Shown here: positions 22,134 to 33,252 of the stretch, piece by piece
Position numbering within the stretch: position 1 is the first letter of the stretch
Layout: every line of letters starts with the position of its first letter
Source: Lepidostoma basale
Lineage: Eukaryota > Arthropoda > Insecta > Trichoptera > Lepidostomatidae
Direction of reading: 5' to 3'
DNA: 64,000 nt
NCBI GenBank assembly: GCA_022606425.2
Contig: JAHDVF020000010.1
Location: 1,426,001 to 1,490,000, forward strand
The notes under the pieces: model-generated
What the model saw: the letters and a program-made list of their open reading frames with translations, nothing else
Database searches by the model: none
What the model was told of the DNA's origin: nothing
Program-made: the position numbers and the translations under genes

Positions 22134-22281
22134 ATGCACCTGCCGGGCGGGGGCTGCCCCTCCCCGCCGCCCTCGCCCCCGGGCCCCATGGAGCCCCCCG
22201 GGGGAACGCCCCCCTCGCACGACCTCTGGTGGACGGAGAGTTTCATCTGCGAGGCGCAGCAAGAACATCCAGGAGAGTTAG
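22134..22281 (+). CDS. RUNX-family transcription factor, first visible coding exon
   Basis: This exon encodes the N-terminus, a Gly/Pro-rich leader from MHLPGGGCPSPPPSPP to the conserved lead-in HDLWWTE...EHPGEL. I chose the ATG at 22134 because an in-frame stop at 22065-22067 leaves no earlier ATG. MEPPGG at 22188 is an alternative start. The donor GTGAG begins at 22282. The leftover G joins TG from the next exon to make Val, restoring [16 protein letters not shown], which enters the Runt domain. RUNX proteins bind TGYGGT sites in the nucleus, usually with a CBF-beta partner. In insects they act in segmentation, neurogenesis and haemocyte or eye fate. The paralogue (run, lz, RunxA or RunxB) is not resolved. 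A 5' noncoding exon may lie upstream near 12.4 kb. Confidence 0.85.
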
Positions 22282-22584
22282 GTGAGACAGCTCTTTTCTC
22301 AATTTTCTTAAATATTATTTCGTGTCAAAGGTATTGTCGTGTTAACAGTAAATGGATCGTCAAGTTCAAATGAAGGTTCAGGTTAGAAATAAAACATAAA
22401 TATTCGAGTATACATCCTGCAGCTTGTCAGTATCATGAAGCGACTTCATCTGAAGACTCTGCGAAGCACAGCACAGAGACGCCGCAGAGAGGAGGAGGAT
22501 GAAAAAGGAGAGACCATCGAGAGACGGTGACGGCTCCACTACCAGTGCCTACCCCTGCCCCAAATGCCCCATAATAATGTGCCC

Positions 22585-23265
22585 AGAGTCTTATACAACG
22601 CGAAGAGACTCGAAATAGTTCTGTGATATGGAGTCCTCACGAGGTGAGATATTCCGTTATGCTGGAGAGGGTTCATCAGAGGGAATTTTTTCTGAGTTAT
22701 CTCTAAGGGGGATCCTATTGACTCTTCGAGCGGTGCATTGCCATCACCGTGGTCTAATCCCAAGTACCTATCCACACCTCCTCGACTTTGGTCTCCCTTG
22801 GCAACTATGCGAAATGTTAGAGATCGAGTGTGAATAACCTCGGTGGATACTATGCATAGGCTAACGTGGAAGGACACCTCGCCAACCCGTCTGGCAAGCA
22901 TGGCGTTGTAATGCCAACCACCCCTCGTATGACATGTCATACATGGAGAAGTATGGGGGAGGCCTATGTCCAGCAGTGGACGACAACGGCTGTTTAAGAA
23001 GAAAAGAAGAGAGGGAGTATGGTAGTTATCCGTGGCTCTATCCCACGGCATTTCTTTTGGTAATGCTCGGAACCAATTCTTTATAGCTTCAAAGAGATGG
23101 GCATCTCATTTCCCATTCCTTTAAATTAATCAGCGGATATTTCGAGAACTCGGCTGTGCTAGGGTGTTGATATTTTTGTCCCTGATAGATATCTCCGACA
23201 GCGACAACATAGATTGTTTTACCTACCGACCCACACTGAGGCCGATCCAGGAATTGTGCGAATAA
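22585..23265 (+). mobile_element. CR1/Jockey-like C-terminus interrupted by a LINE-B 3' fragment
   Basis: The outer element reads RNSSVIWSPHEVRYSVMLER-like codons, then EFFLSYL. It resumes after about 300 bp as REYGSYPWLYPTAFLL, NSL and ISGYFENSAVL. The insert (about 22707-23010) ends in a LINE-B-like CCAGCAGTGGACGACAACGG and AAGAAGAAAAGAAG tail. It is a nested, non-functional relic in intron 1. Confidence 0.65.
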
Positions 23266-23904
23266 ACCCCTTTTTTAAAAATAATATTAGGTCACAAATA
23301 ATTCCTGGAATTGATAGTTAAATATACCTGGCATACAGCTCTAAACTCAAAAGTCATGGTGCAAGTCAACTTTTATCCCTGTTCCAGTCGAAACTTGTCC
23401 GTCATAGGCGAAGCTTTTGCCGTCTGCGATTTCAATACGAAAAGTCACCTTGTATTCACGGCAAATACTTTATAGTGCTTTCAAATTTTGTTATTATTTC
23501 AATATGGCATTATCACTCACATATTGGTACATATTTTTTTTGAAAATATCTTTGATATATTCTAAATTGTAATATTTTAAAGGGGTATTTACATTACTGG
23601 GGAAAATATTTGCTTTTTTTAGTTTATTGATTTTATATGTAAAGTTTTAATTGATATCAGTTCATATCATGTCTGTAGTTTTGGGCTTATTTGCTTACGT
23701 ATTCATTGTTCTTAAGGAAATATAAAAAACATTTTGCGCATATTTGCGCTTTTTCACTTAAAGGTCACTTTTGTCCAGGATGTGGAAACATAGTAAAAAA
23801 AAAAGCATTTATGAGTTATTTTAAATTAATTTCAATTATTATTTTTTCTTTCAGGATCAGGTACAACTAATATTTTTATAAGTAGACGTACCTAATTTGA
23901 TCAA

Positions 23905-25268
23905 ATGAGACAATCTAGCTACGTTAAATTGGCTGATCAAGTATCATTTTTGAAGGAATTTGTCGAAATACGTACTAAATGTCTAAAAAGCCAATTACCA
24001 AGCCTTCATAAAACAATTTCATTTTTTGAGTCTGATTTTAAGAAGAAGTGGCAAAAGGCTATCAGAAAAGAGAACAGATATTTGGTTTTTAATAATGACT
24101 GCCTAGATACTTCAATAGGTTTTCATAACTTTTCTATTGTTTTAAGTAAAAAATTGGGTCGCCCTCAAATAAATTTTGAAGAATCTTGTGATAGAGCTAA
24201 ACGCCAAAAGACTAAATCTTTGAGATCAAAGCACTCTCCTAAGGAATGAACATTCGCAGTACAGGTGACTTTGCGAGCTGCTGGTCAAGTGGATGCCTCC
24301 AAAGTTTTGAAGGAAGTTACGACAACTTTACCCACAGCTGCCTCATACAAAAATGCATACAAGAAAATTAACATCTCTAAAAGGTTAGCAGCTTACAGAA
24401 AAAGAAGCTCTTTTGATGTTTATTGAAATAGAACTCACCAAACATCAATAAAATATAATTCGAGAACATGACAAATTCCTATTTCCATCTTGCAAAAAAA
24501 TACAACAGGCGAAAAGCGAATGTTACCCACCAAAGGAAAGCATTGCAGTCACTTTAGATACAGATACTTTTGCTGAGATTAAATTGCAAATTTTACTTGA
24601 TCATACTGCCACTCGTCTTTTGGAAGCTCATAAAGAAATTTTAGAAGTCCAGAAATCAGAAAATATAAAAAATATAACCTTAATATGCAAATGGGGCTTC
24701 GACGGATCTGCACAGTCAGAATACAAACAGAAGTTTAGTAGCGATCCAAATTCTAACGATAATAATATTTTTATACCGTCTTTAGTACATTTAAGATTGA
24801 TATCGGACAATTTAGAATTACAAAATAAAATAGTTTTTTGGCAAAATGAAAGACACGATACTGTAGACCCATAAACTCTTTGCGGGAAAATATGCGTGGT
24901 ACCCGATGCCTCCAACTATTCACAAAGTTTTAATTCACGGCCCAGAAATAATGAAGCATGCTTTATTACGTATAGGCCAGCTAAGTGAAGAGGCCCAAGA
25001 AGCAAGAAACAAAGAGTTCAAAAGATACAGAGAATGCTTCTCGCGAAAAATGTCACGTATAAAAACTAATGAAGATGTATTAAATTTACTTTTGATATCT
25101 TCGGACCCTCTTATTAGCAGCTTGCGAGAAGTATCTGTAAAGAAAGATGTAAATTTTGAAAAGGATACTTTGGATCTATTGGCTCCACCTAATATTATAA
25201 CGTCCGACGTTTCCACGCAATCCACGATCAGCGAAAACGAAGCCGAAAGTTCTTCAGATAGTGAATAA
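23905..25268 (+). pseudogene. Decayed RAG1/Transib-like transposase
   Basis: Three pieces in three frames. 23905-24249 (114 aa, N-terminal, unrecognised) continues past a TGA as VTLRAAGQVDASKVLKEV. 24584-24874 contains CKWGFDGSAQSEYKQKF, resembling the segment around the first catalytic Asp. 24876-25268 reads KLFAGKYAWYPMPPTIHKVL, then GQLSEEAQEARNKEFKRYR and SRKMSRIKTNEDVL, closely resembling the final Glu motif of Transib/RAG1 (SE..E..NK..R.R). It ends with a Ser/Glu-rich tail. The stretch that should hold the second Asp is deleted between pieces two and three. It lies in intron 1 and I saw no TIRs. The family assignment rests on motif memory. Confidence 0.55.
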
Positions 25269-25384
25269 AATTTTTAAAAATCCTGTTTTTCTTATTAAAA
25301 TTACTTTATAACAATTTATTTACATTGTTTTATTTATTTCATATTTAAAAGACCACAAAAATAATTTATTCCGACAATTCTTAA

Positions 25385-25668
25385 TTCGGCTCCAGTGTGC
25401 GACCGTCAGAAGCAATCTGCCTCCGATGACACCGGTGGAAAAAGCAATTAGTCTGCTGAACGCGGTCTCCTCGGAGATCGACGTCCCTCATATTATTGAA
25501 ATTACGTTCAGATGAAAAATACTCTTGACTTTAAAGAGTATCTCTCATGCGTTCCTGGTATTATAGTGTATATAATATATTGTATTTTACCTGTACTCAA
25601 TAGATGTCTTACACATTAATATTGTTTGTAATGTCTGTTGAAATAGTAAACTGATTTGATTGATTGAT
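25385..25668 (+). mobile_element. CR1-like 3' end with (GATT)n tail
   Basis: Coding relic (PMTPVEKAISLLNAVSSEID), 3' UTR (AATACTCTTGACTTTAAAGA) and a terminal GATTTGATTGATTGATTGAT microsatellite. The same 3' UTR is found at 30470-30655 (+) and, reversed, at 37858-38050 and 53912-54100. Confidence 0.75.
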
Positions 25669-25727
25669 TGATATTTGGGTCATGTGCTTAGGAGATAAAG
25701 TATGAATTGCTGCACTTAATATAAAAT

Positions 25728-26275
25728 AGACTTCGACTTGGATCTTCTGGCTTACAGAGGTTTAGCTCATGTGGCTATTCCTGGAAGATGATTTGGTGGG
25801 TTTGTTGGTTTATGCGGGTGCATGATTTGTGTGGCCCGGAGTGTTCCTCTGAATGAGGATTTGGGCGCTTGTGGCGGCTGGAGGTGTTTGGGTCGTAATT
25901 TGAGAGGTATTTTATTGTGGGGCTAGTATAAGTAATACAACATATAGATTTTAAAAAATAACACATAAGTGGTGGTAAAAGAGGATTGAGTAGAAGTATA
26001 AAAAATGTGGGGACTGAGGATGGAAAATACTCGTAGTTAGAGCAGTTCTATTTATCTAACGTTATAGTGTTAACGCCGAAGACTTGGGTGTCACTGTTTC
26101 CGTTGAAACATGACGATTTGGGCGTTATTTCCCACAGTATACCCGTGGAACATTGTAAGGAACACCGCCAAAAAGTTGGAAAGATGATGTTCTTCTACCC
26201 AGAAGAATGCCTCCAGTTCAAGAAGAGAGATCAATGATCTAGAATGCGATGAAAAAGAAGAAGAAGATAAATTAT
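25728..26275. repeat. Two repeat blocks ending in a (GAA)n-tailed LINE stub
   Basis: 25728-25935 is similar to 29085-29260 (GATCTTCTGGCTTACAGAGG block). 25935-26145 is similar to 28025-28205 (GACGATTTGGGCGTT block). 26150-26275 encodes a short RTE-like C-terminal stub ending AAAAAGAAGAAGAAGATAA. Confidence 0.55.
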
Positions 26276-26324
26276 ACATATTTATTGTTTCTTGAACAAT
26301 TGTGCAAAACTAAAAAACAACAAC

Positions 26325-26555
26325 GATAAAAGCATCACGCCGTTTCCCCGCAGGGGTAGGCAGAGAGAATGGACCGCCACTCTATTCTGACACACCTCTC
26401 TAGCTTTCTACACATTCATACAACGCGTCATACACGCACGTGGATTCTTCCGACTTCTAACATGACCAACTTCTGACACGCCATGTTTTCCTCGGCAATG
26501 ATCAAAATGCCATGTTTTCCTAGGTCTACCTCGACTCGGTACTCCATGGTGTAAA
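26325..26555 (-). mobile_element. LINE-A 3' fragment with internal deletion
   Basis: The minus strand reads from the GETA region to GVRSR, with a deletion in the DQINQIL region and a duplicated CCATGTTTTCCT block at about 26481 and 26510. Confidence 0.65.
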
Positions 26556-26559
26556 ACTC

Positions 26560-26740
26560 CATATTAAATAATTAATACGAAGGAAAGCATCTGCTTTCTA
26601 GAAGTTTTATTATAATTTATGGAAATGACATATTTCGCCTTTCTAAGCCATTATACATTTAATAATGCCTTAAAAGACGAAACATGTCATTTTTATAAAT
26701 TATAATAAAACTTCGAAAAACAAACGTTTTCAGTTGTATT
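26560..26740. repeat. HHR-D head-to-head palindrome
   Basis: Arms TCTGCTTTCTAGAAGTTTTA and its complement. The inner cores contain GACATATTTCGCC and GACGAAACATGTC. The stems have partly decayed. Confidence 0.7.
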
Positions 26741-27039
26741 AATTTTAAATGATCGTAATATAAGTAGGCAAAAACCGGATGTCATCAGGAAATAGTAAGA
26801 TACTATTTTGAATATGAGAGAACGAGACATAAATAATTAGATTTTCTCCGAAAGTAATTCTAAATGCACTCGATGCGCATGCCCGAAAACGTTCTAGATT
26901 ATTTTTAATGTTGTTCTGATTATTGTTGTATGACAGTAGAGTAGAAAACAATAGGAAAACATTTTGATATTGTTATTTGTGATTTTTTATTATGTGTGTG
27001 AAACAAAAAACATTTAACTGTGAAATTGAAAATTTTCGT

Positions 27040-27230
27040 TTATATATTTTATTTTACGCGACAGATGTTTCGTCAACCTGTGTTGACAACATCAGGTGTT
27101 ACTAAAATATTATAGTAACACCTGATGATGTCAACATAGGTTGACGTAACAGCTGTCGCGTAAAATAAAATACAATTGTAATACATACAACTTTTTTATT
27201 TTATTTAACAGTTTATAATATTAAAGTTGA
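27040..27230. repeat. HHR-A head-to-head palindrome
   Basis: The minus core is at 27060-27095 and the plus core at 27122-27157. The plus core is CTGATGAT, GTCAAC-ATAG-GTTGAC, GTAAC (G12 is followed by U), AGCTGTC. The minus core keeps CGAAAC but reads ATCTGTC. The flanks TATTTTATTTTACGCG and CGCGTAAAATAAAATA are complementary. Confidence 0.75.
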
Positions 27231-27234
27231 ACGA

Positions 27235-27595
27235 TGAAATAAGAAAGAAATGTAAGACAGATGACTGCATCATGAATAAAATTAAAAAAGGTTCCCTGAG
27301 ATGGTTCGGACATATGGAACGAATGGATGAGAGTAGAATGGTTAAAAAGTTGTACACAAGCAGCGTGAGTGGGAAAAGAAGCCGAGGACGACCGAGGAAA
27401 ACATGGCATGACCAAATTAACCAATTACTAAAAGGCGGCCACATTCGAAGTCGGAATAATCGACGTGCGTGCATGGTGTGATGTATGAATGTGGAGGAAG
27501 CCCGAGAGGTGTGCCAGGACAGGCCAGTGTGGCGATCCATCCTCTCTGCCTACCCCTCCGGGAAAATGGCGTGATGGTTAGTTAGTTAGTTAGTT
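27235..27595 (+). mobile_element. LINE-A 3' end, YTSSVSG subfamily, (GTTA)n tail
   Basis: An 84-codon frame runs MNDEIRKKCKTDDCIMNKIK, KGSLRWFGHMERMDESRMVK, KTWHDQINQLLKGGHIRSRN. A TGA then interrupts just before CMNVEEAREVCQ. The end reads GTGATGGTTAGTTAGTTAG. Confidence 0.8.
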
Positions 27596-27711
27596 AATTT
27601 TGAAGTATAGTGTTTCGGTCAAAACAATGGACTATTTAAAAAACATTTTGAATGTATACAAATACTTGTAGACGAATACTGGATTTTACCAATTGCGGGT
27701 TATCATTTTTA

Positions 27712-27911
27712 GGATTAATTGTATCTCAATAGAGACGAAGATGCAAATTGAAAACAGAATATGGTGGTCGAGGCGTTTACAGGACTTATGACCAGTCATT
27801 GGTTGAGTTAAGCGCACGCTTTATGTAATACAACATTCTCCATTCCGCCCTTCCTACGTTTTTTAAAATTTGTCAGACATGGTGTCGTCTCTATTGAGAT
27901 ACAATTAATCC
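27712..27911. mobile_element. MITE-H short form with perfect terminal inverted repeats
   Basis: The terminal sequence GGATTAATTGTATCTCAATA (continuing to GAGACGA) is exactly mirrored at the right end, giving a TIR of about 27 bp. The interior is the left part of the 5284 family. A non-autonomous DNA element is likely. TTAA-type target duplication is possible but not proven, because TTAA sits inside the inverted repeat. Confidence 0.7.
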
Positions 27912-28199
27912 ATATTTAAAAAACATTTACATTAAAAGTTAAAACTTATGACTAATTTAGATTGTACAGTGAACCAAGTTAAAGGGTAGAAAAACTTAAC
28001 TTCCATGGATATTTCACGGGTTGCAACTAGTACAACATATACAGGAAAATCTGTACGTGAAAAAAATAACTTTGAGTGGGGGTAAAAGAACCAAGTCCGC
28101 TGAATGCAAAATGTGGGGATTAGGGAAGGAAAACACTCGTATTTTGAGCAGTTGATACCAAAGACTTGGAATCTTCCGTTAAGGCACGACGATTTGGGC

Positions 28200-28470
28200 G
28201 TTTTTGCCTATTTTCCATTGTCCATCGCTGCGACGGCGGCCCGTGTCCAGCGCAGCGGGTCTGCAAGTAATGACGCATTAAACCGCACTCGCTTCTCCCA
28301 ATCAGGCGCGTTGCGTTTAGACTTATTTGGCAATTGTAAATTAATATAAATAATAGGATGAGCTCTGCCGAGCGGCCGCGGCCGGTGCAATATAATGTCG
28401 TAATTAATTTACAGCGCAAAAATTGGCCGAACTGCCGGGGCTAGCTAACTGTCCTCTGGGCTTTTATTCT
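28200..28470. promoter_or_regulatory. GC-richer unique patch in intron 1
   Basis: After the repeat block ends (about 28205), roughly 260 bp of mixed composition show no match elsewhere in the window. It includes GAGCGGCCGCGGCCGG and TAATTTACAGCGC. It is a candidate intronic enhancer only. The overlapping ORFs lack any known domain. Confidence 0.2.
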
Positions 28471-28661
28471 GTAAATAGAAGCCAAGTAAAAACTTAATCA
28501 CTGCCTCAACTGTATCTATAATATAAATGTTTAGAGTTTTATTATACGGTTTATTCGGTGTACGAGATCAGTAGAATAATTTAATTCTTAATACATTTAA
28601 CTAACTTATCACCGAACCTTATCCAAAAGCTAACTATGAACTTACTTACGAATATATAGAT

Positions 28662-29065
28662 CATACATATAGATCGTTTCATTCCACCGAAACGGGAGTT
28701 CTACGTATCACATCGGATCTTATACAGGCGAATGAATCGGGCAAGTTAGCATTGCTTTCCTTACTTGACATGAGTGCTGCATTTAACAATATCGATCACC
28801 CCTATCTTATAAAGCGACTACAGATTACCTATAGTTTCGACGGTAAGGCAATTAACTGGCTAAATTCGTATCTGTCGAACCGCTCACAGGTGGTTCAGAT
28901 CGCAGGTGAACTATCCCCTTTCCACAGCATCAAATCTGGAGTTCCCCAAGGATCTGTGTTAGGACCTCTTCTATTCATAATGTTCACTGACGACGTAACC
29001 ACAATCATGGAATCCTTCGATTTGCAGTCGCACTGCTATGCTGATGACCAGCAAATATATTTTTA
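28662..29065 (+). mobile_element. CR1/Jockey-like reverse transcriptase fragment
   Basis: An open frame covers YRSFHSTETGVLRITSDLIQ, then LSLLDMSAAFNNIDH (motif A), SGVPQGSVLGPLLFI (motif B) and HCYADDQQIYF (YADD catalytic motif). It is cut at 29066 by a (GGACTT)n repeat. It is the only piece with recognisable RT catalytic residues in the window and is too short to be active. Confidence 0.85.
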
Positions 29066-29300
29066 TTGGACTTGGACTTGGACTTGGATCTTCTGGCTTA
29101 CAGAGGTTCAGCTCTAATGGCTATTCCTCTTACGTCTGTAGGAAAAATTGTTGGAATGCGATTTGGTAGTTGTTTTATGATGGGGCTAAATGTATGGCCC
29201 GGAGTGTCCCTCCGAAATAGGGCGAGGGGGGATTTAGGGTTTATGATAAAGTCTTACATTATTGTCAAGGAATGGAAGACCAGTTAGGGTTGGGATTGTG
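29066..29300. repeat. (GGACTT)n-led repeat
   Basis: Three or four TTGGAC units followed by GATCTTCTGGCTTACAGAGG and TGGCCCGGAGTGT. A second copy is at 25728-25935. It may be a reversed retroelement tail. No coding content was recognised. Through to 30190 I see nothing else identifiable. Confidence 0.5.
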
Positions 29301-30199
29301 TTTATAAAAAAAGTCTGTTCCCGAGGGGAAGATAAGAGGAGCAGTGCCTGGATGGAGTTGGGGTAGGAGATAGCGTCCTGCGTGAGACCATTTTGTTTGG
29401 CGGAGTACGTAGTGGGCTATCGGGGAGGATTTTTTTTGTCCGCATTGATTGCGGGAGGGGTAAGGACTGAATGATGGTAAATATTTTTATTGTGATCCCA
29501 CTGATACAAGGAGAAATGTCTGTATCGGGTGTGGATATTGGGGAGCGATCAATTATTTGTTGGCGCTTCATGGAAGCAGTCCAAAGAAATTATTTTTTGA
29601 TGGATTTAATTTATTTGAAACCATCCAGTTTGATACTGCATCGATACAATCGAGAGTCGAAGATTTGAGGCAAAGGTTTAGAATCCGTGGTTATCGATTG
29701 CGGCTGTCCGGTCGTCATCAGGTGTGAAAAATACATAGATTCCTCTTATAACGCGAATTTTGTACTACAAAAAATATTATACATCTGTGATTTTCCTTCA
29801 CAGTCCTGCACTCCACACTTTACAACAATGCAGACCGGATTGTAGTCTTGTAAGTCTTGCAACATAGTGGTATAGATTTGTGAATCCGGTTATCACATTT
29901 GTTTGGATACGTGTTTTCCAATGAAACACATAGATGACGTTTTTTTTTTATCGATATACGAATTGACTAATAACGATTACATCGATTTTCTAATATGATC
30001 CACTCCATATCCGAGATTTTTGTTTTTGCATAATTTTTACACGTCACTGTGAATACCGGCGATAAATAGTGTTTTATATACGTGTCTTTTTTATTTCAAC
30101 AAAAATTCGTGAAGTGCGTTCAGATGACAAATACATTTCTACTTCTTCTCTTTATGAAGAATTTGCGATATGTTCAGATAGAATAGGTGTTCATACTGC

Positions 30200-30655
30200 A
30201 TTATTTTGGGCATTCTGAGGACAAATAGTTTACAGATAAGGAGGGATGGGTGCACACTTACCCATTTCTTCATACCTATCAGGGGATTCTTTGAGAATTC
30301 CGTCATCTTCGAGGCTATCCATCTTCATGTTCCGGACGGTTATCTTCGACAGCGTCAGCACAGACTGTTTTATCTCCCAGCATGGAGAACCTCTGGTGAT
30401 GCCGGTGGGGAGAGCAATCAAACTGCAGAACATGATCGCTTCAGAGATCGATGTCTTTCATATTTGTGAAAGTACGTTCAGAGGACAAATACTCTTGACT
30501 TTGGAGAGTATCTTGTTTTCCTAATGTTGAACCATCTCTCATGCGTCCCTTGTATTATATATTAAATTTTACCTATTCTCAATAGATGCCTTAAACTATA
30601 ATTGTTGTATGTTTTGAGAAAATAGACTGTTTTGATTTGATTTGATTTAAAAATA
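30200..30655 (+). mobile_element. CR1-like C-terminus and 3' UTR with (GATTT)n tail
   Basis: Two frames together give NSLQIRRDG, GFFENSVIFEAIHLHVPD, RQRQHRLFYLPAWR and PVGRAIKLQNMIASEID. The 3' UTR ends TTTTGATTTGATTTGATTTA. The frame is broken at least twice. Confidence 0.7.
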
Positions 30656-30659
30656 TAAG

Positions 30660-30960
30660 CATGGTTGAATGGCCATTTAGGCATTTTTTACTTCATGACC
30701 CGAATTGCCGCACGCAAGGGTTTTTGAAATTCTCCTATATTGAAGGCGAATCGTCTTTTCAGTGAGATGCCATTTGAGATAAACTTTTTTAAATGCAGAT
30801 ATAACGAATTTGTGAACATCATAATGATAAGGATACCATTGTGGTAATATATGTCTTCCCATAATTCAATACGCATTAATTTTATCCATTAATTTTATTA
30901 TTTTCAATATTTGCATCGATTTGGCTTGCGTTGTAATGGTGTAAAGATTAAAAAAAAATC
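30660..30960 (+). mobile_element. Second CR1-like C-terminal family
   Basis: The plus strand resembles 47810-48075: FLLHDPNCRTQGFLKFS, then YNEFVNI, then 3' UTR GCATCGATTTGGCTTGCG. It is full of stops. Confidence 0.55.
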
Positions 30961-31069
30961 TTGCGTCTTAATTATTGTTAACAATGTAATTAAACACCAA
31001 TTACCTTAAATATCAAATTCTGCTTCGTTAGCTTGGATATATAAATCAAAACGCGTTCAATTCTCACTT

Positions 31070-31170
31070 CATTTGAATATGCATAAGCAAGGCGAAAAAT
31101 GTCATTCCCATAAAATATAATAATTCTTCTAGAAAACGCACGTTTTAATCGATATTTAATACATAGTTTT
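31070..31170 (+). repeat. HHR-D terminal repeat, single arm
   Basis: AAGGCGAAAAATGTCATTCCC (split: AAGGC, GAAAA, ATGTC) followed by TAATTCTTCTAGAAAACGCA. GAAAC is mutated to GAAAA. A (CT)n microsatellite lies at 31200-31218. Confidence 0.5.
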
Positions 31171-31439
31171 ACATAAATCTAACTACTAAGCTCAGGTATC
31201 TCTATCTCTCTCTCTCTATAACTCCCGTCGGCATGGCACAGCGCTGAAAGAAAAAATCTTACATTACCCATGACTGACAAATATGATACTATCCTGAACA
31301 CTTTCATTGAAACTGAATGAACACTTCAAAATCACACTCCAAGAAGGCTGAAGATCCAAGTATATGTTCATGACCATCCGGAAGATTAAGACTGCAACGT
31401 TCTTCGAAACTTCGGTCGAAGAGGATACCACAGACACGG

Positions 31440-31815
31440 ATATACACAAGATTCCAATTTTTTGCTTTATTGTCGAAGAAACAATAAAAATACAAATTAT
31501 TTCCATATATAGAATGAAGAATACATATTTTAAATACAAATTATTTTTATTCGTCGAAGGAATAATAAATAGACACAAATAATTTATATTTCATCGAAGG
31601 AACAATAAATACAAACAAATTATCTAAATTTGTCGAAGAAACAATAAATACACACAAATTATTTCTATCTGTCGAAGGAACAATGAATACACACAAATTA
31701 ATTAAACATGTCGAAGGAACAATAAATACACCCAAACATTTATATTCTTCAAAGGAATAATAAATAGACACAAATTTCTCAGTCGAAGGAATAAAGAATA
31801 CACACAAATTCTTCT
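31440..31815. repeat. Minisatellite, unit about 40-48 bp
   Basis: Eight or nine imperfect units built on TCGAAGGAACAATAAATACA then CACAAATTATTT. The array resumes at 32502-32530 after a retroelement insertion. No coding sense was found. Confidence 0.8.
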
Positions 31816-32502
31816 TCTTCTTCTTCTTCTTCAGATTGAATTGTAGATCTTGCAATCTGTTTACACAGGATATCAACTTTCTTCCCGTGATGAAGACGAC
31901 CAACCATCTCTCCATCTCTTTGGTAGTCGTCCTGGTGGTCGACGGCCCTCTGGAGTCTCTTGCATCTTGATCTTAGGAATTCTTGCTGGATCCATTCTCT
32001 CGATATGGTCCCTATAGAATCGACTTCTCTGCCTACTCTATCTCACTATGTCTTAAATTTTGCAGGATTTGAGAATTTCTTCATTGGGTATCCTATCACT
32101 AAGGGTTCTCCCCACAATAGGTCGCAATGTTCTCATTTTTGCTACTCTTAAGAGATGTTTGGTTCTGACAGTGTCGATTCCGTAAGTCATTATGGGCCTG
32201 ATGCATGTTTTATAAATTCTTACTTTGCTTTCCACTTGCATATGCTTATTATCCCAGACAGTGTCCTTCAGGCATCCGGAGATAACTGCTGCTTTATCAG
32301 TCTGTTTTTTAACTTCATTATACAGATCGCTGTAACTAGATATCTCCACACCCAGATATCTGAACTTCATGCCCTGTTCTATGGGTTTATCGTCTACAAC
32401 CAGTTTGCATATGAGAGGCTGTCTGGATATTGTTAGACATTTAGTTTTGGATACGGATATTATCATATTATACTTCTCAGACGCAAGATGGAACCTATAA
32501 TA
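31806..32502 (-). mobile_element. LINE-E 3' end with (GAA)n tail inserted in the minisatellite
   Basis: The minus frame starts FHLASEKYNMIISVSKTKCL, then PIEQGMKFRYLGVEISS (RT thumb-like region), KTCIRPIMTYGIDTVRTKHL and VAKMRTLRPIVGRTLSDRIP. A frameshift follows before RRPPGRPPKRW. Seven CTT repeats end it on the left. ACACACAAATT borders both sides. Confidence 0.8.
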
Positions 32503-32939
32503 CACACAAATTATTTATATTCATCGTCTGTATTTTAATATAGATTTACAGCCATCAAATAATTCAAATATGTCGTATCAAAAGTCACTTGACAATAAAT
32601 TGTTGTATTTATAATAATATCTGCACGAGTCAAATCGCTTGGAATTTGGTTAATTTCAAGGCCTGGTCTAAAGTAAGCAATTACATTTTTATGTAACTTG
32701 CTAAATCGGCGTTACATTTTACAGTTCACCTTGAATGGAGTGGACAGATACACTTCGCTATCTAATTTGATGTCATTAAATTATATCCGACTCTATTTTT
32801 TAGCCTAATAATAATAATTTACACCTTGTTTGAAAGTTGTCAAAACACGTCTTGTAAAACAATTGCTGACAGATATAAAATAATTGATTGATATACAATA
32901 CCAATGATACTATTATCTTTATACTCGTATACATATAAT

Positions 32940-33100
32940 TCTCCTGTGCGGGCGTATGTAGTTGAATTCCTCCTAAACGACTGGACCGATTTTGATGAAA
33001 AATTTTGTGTGTGTTAAAGTGGGCTCTTGGATGGTTAACATTTACAATTGGACCCGGTAGGTAACTGTTAAAACCTTCTGGGAAGTTCATGAATCATTGA
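32940..33100. repeat. Interspersed repeat core (GACTGGACCGATTTTGATGA)
   Basis: The motif AACGACTGGACCGATTTTGA and its surroundings resemble a repeat I have seen in many insect genomes. Only one copy is present here, so the assignment is from memory. The overlapping minus ORF is not supported as a gene. Confidence 0.35.
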
Positions 33101-33252
33101 CCTTCTGACAATGCAAATTTTAAAAACTAGGTTGCAAACCAGGTTGGAAAAAAACTTTTACTTTGTACAAAGGGTCATTTGAATCCAAAAACAGTATACA
33201 GTTTTAGTGTTTTTTTTTAGCTATTATATTCATGATATATAACTACCTATGC

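Noticed and set aside
22539..23051. 170-aa minus-strand ORF
   Set aside because: It is the reverse of CR1-like and LINE-B relics, whose plus-strand motifs are clear.
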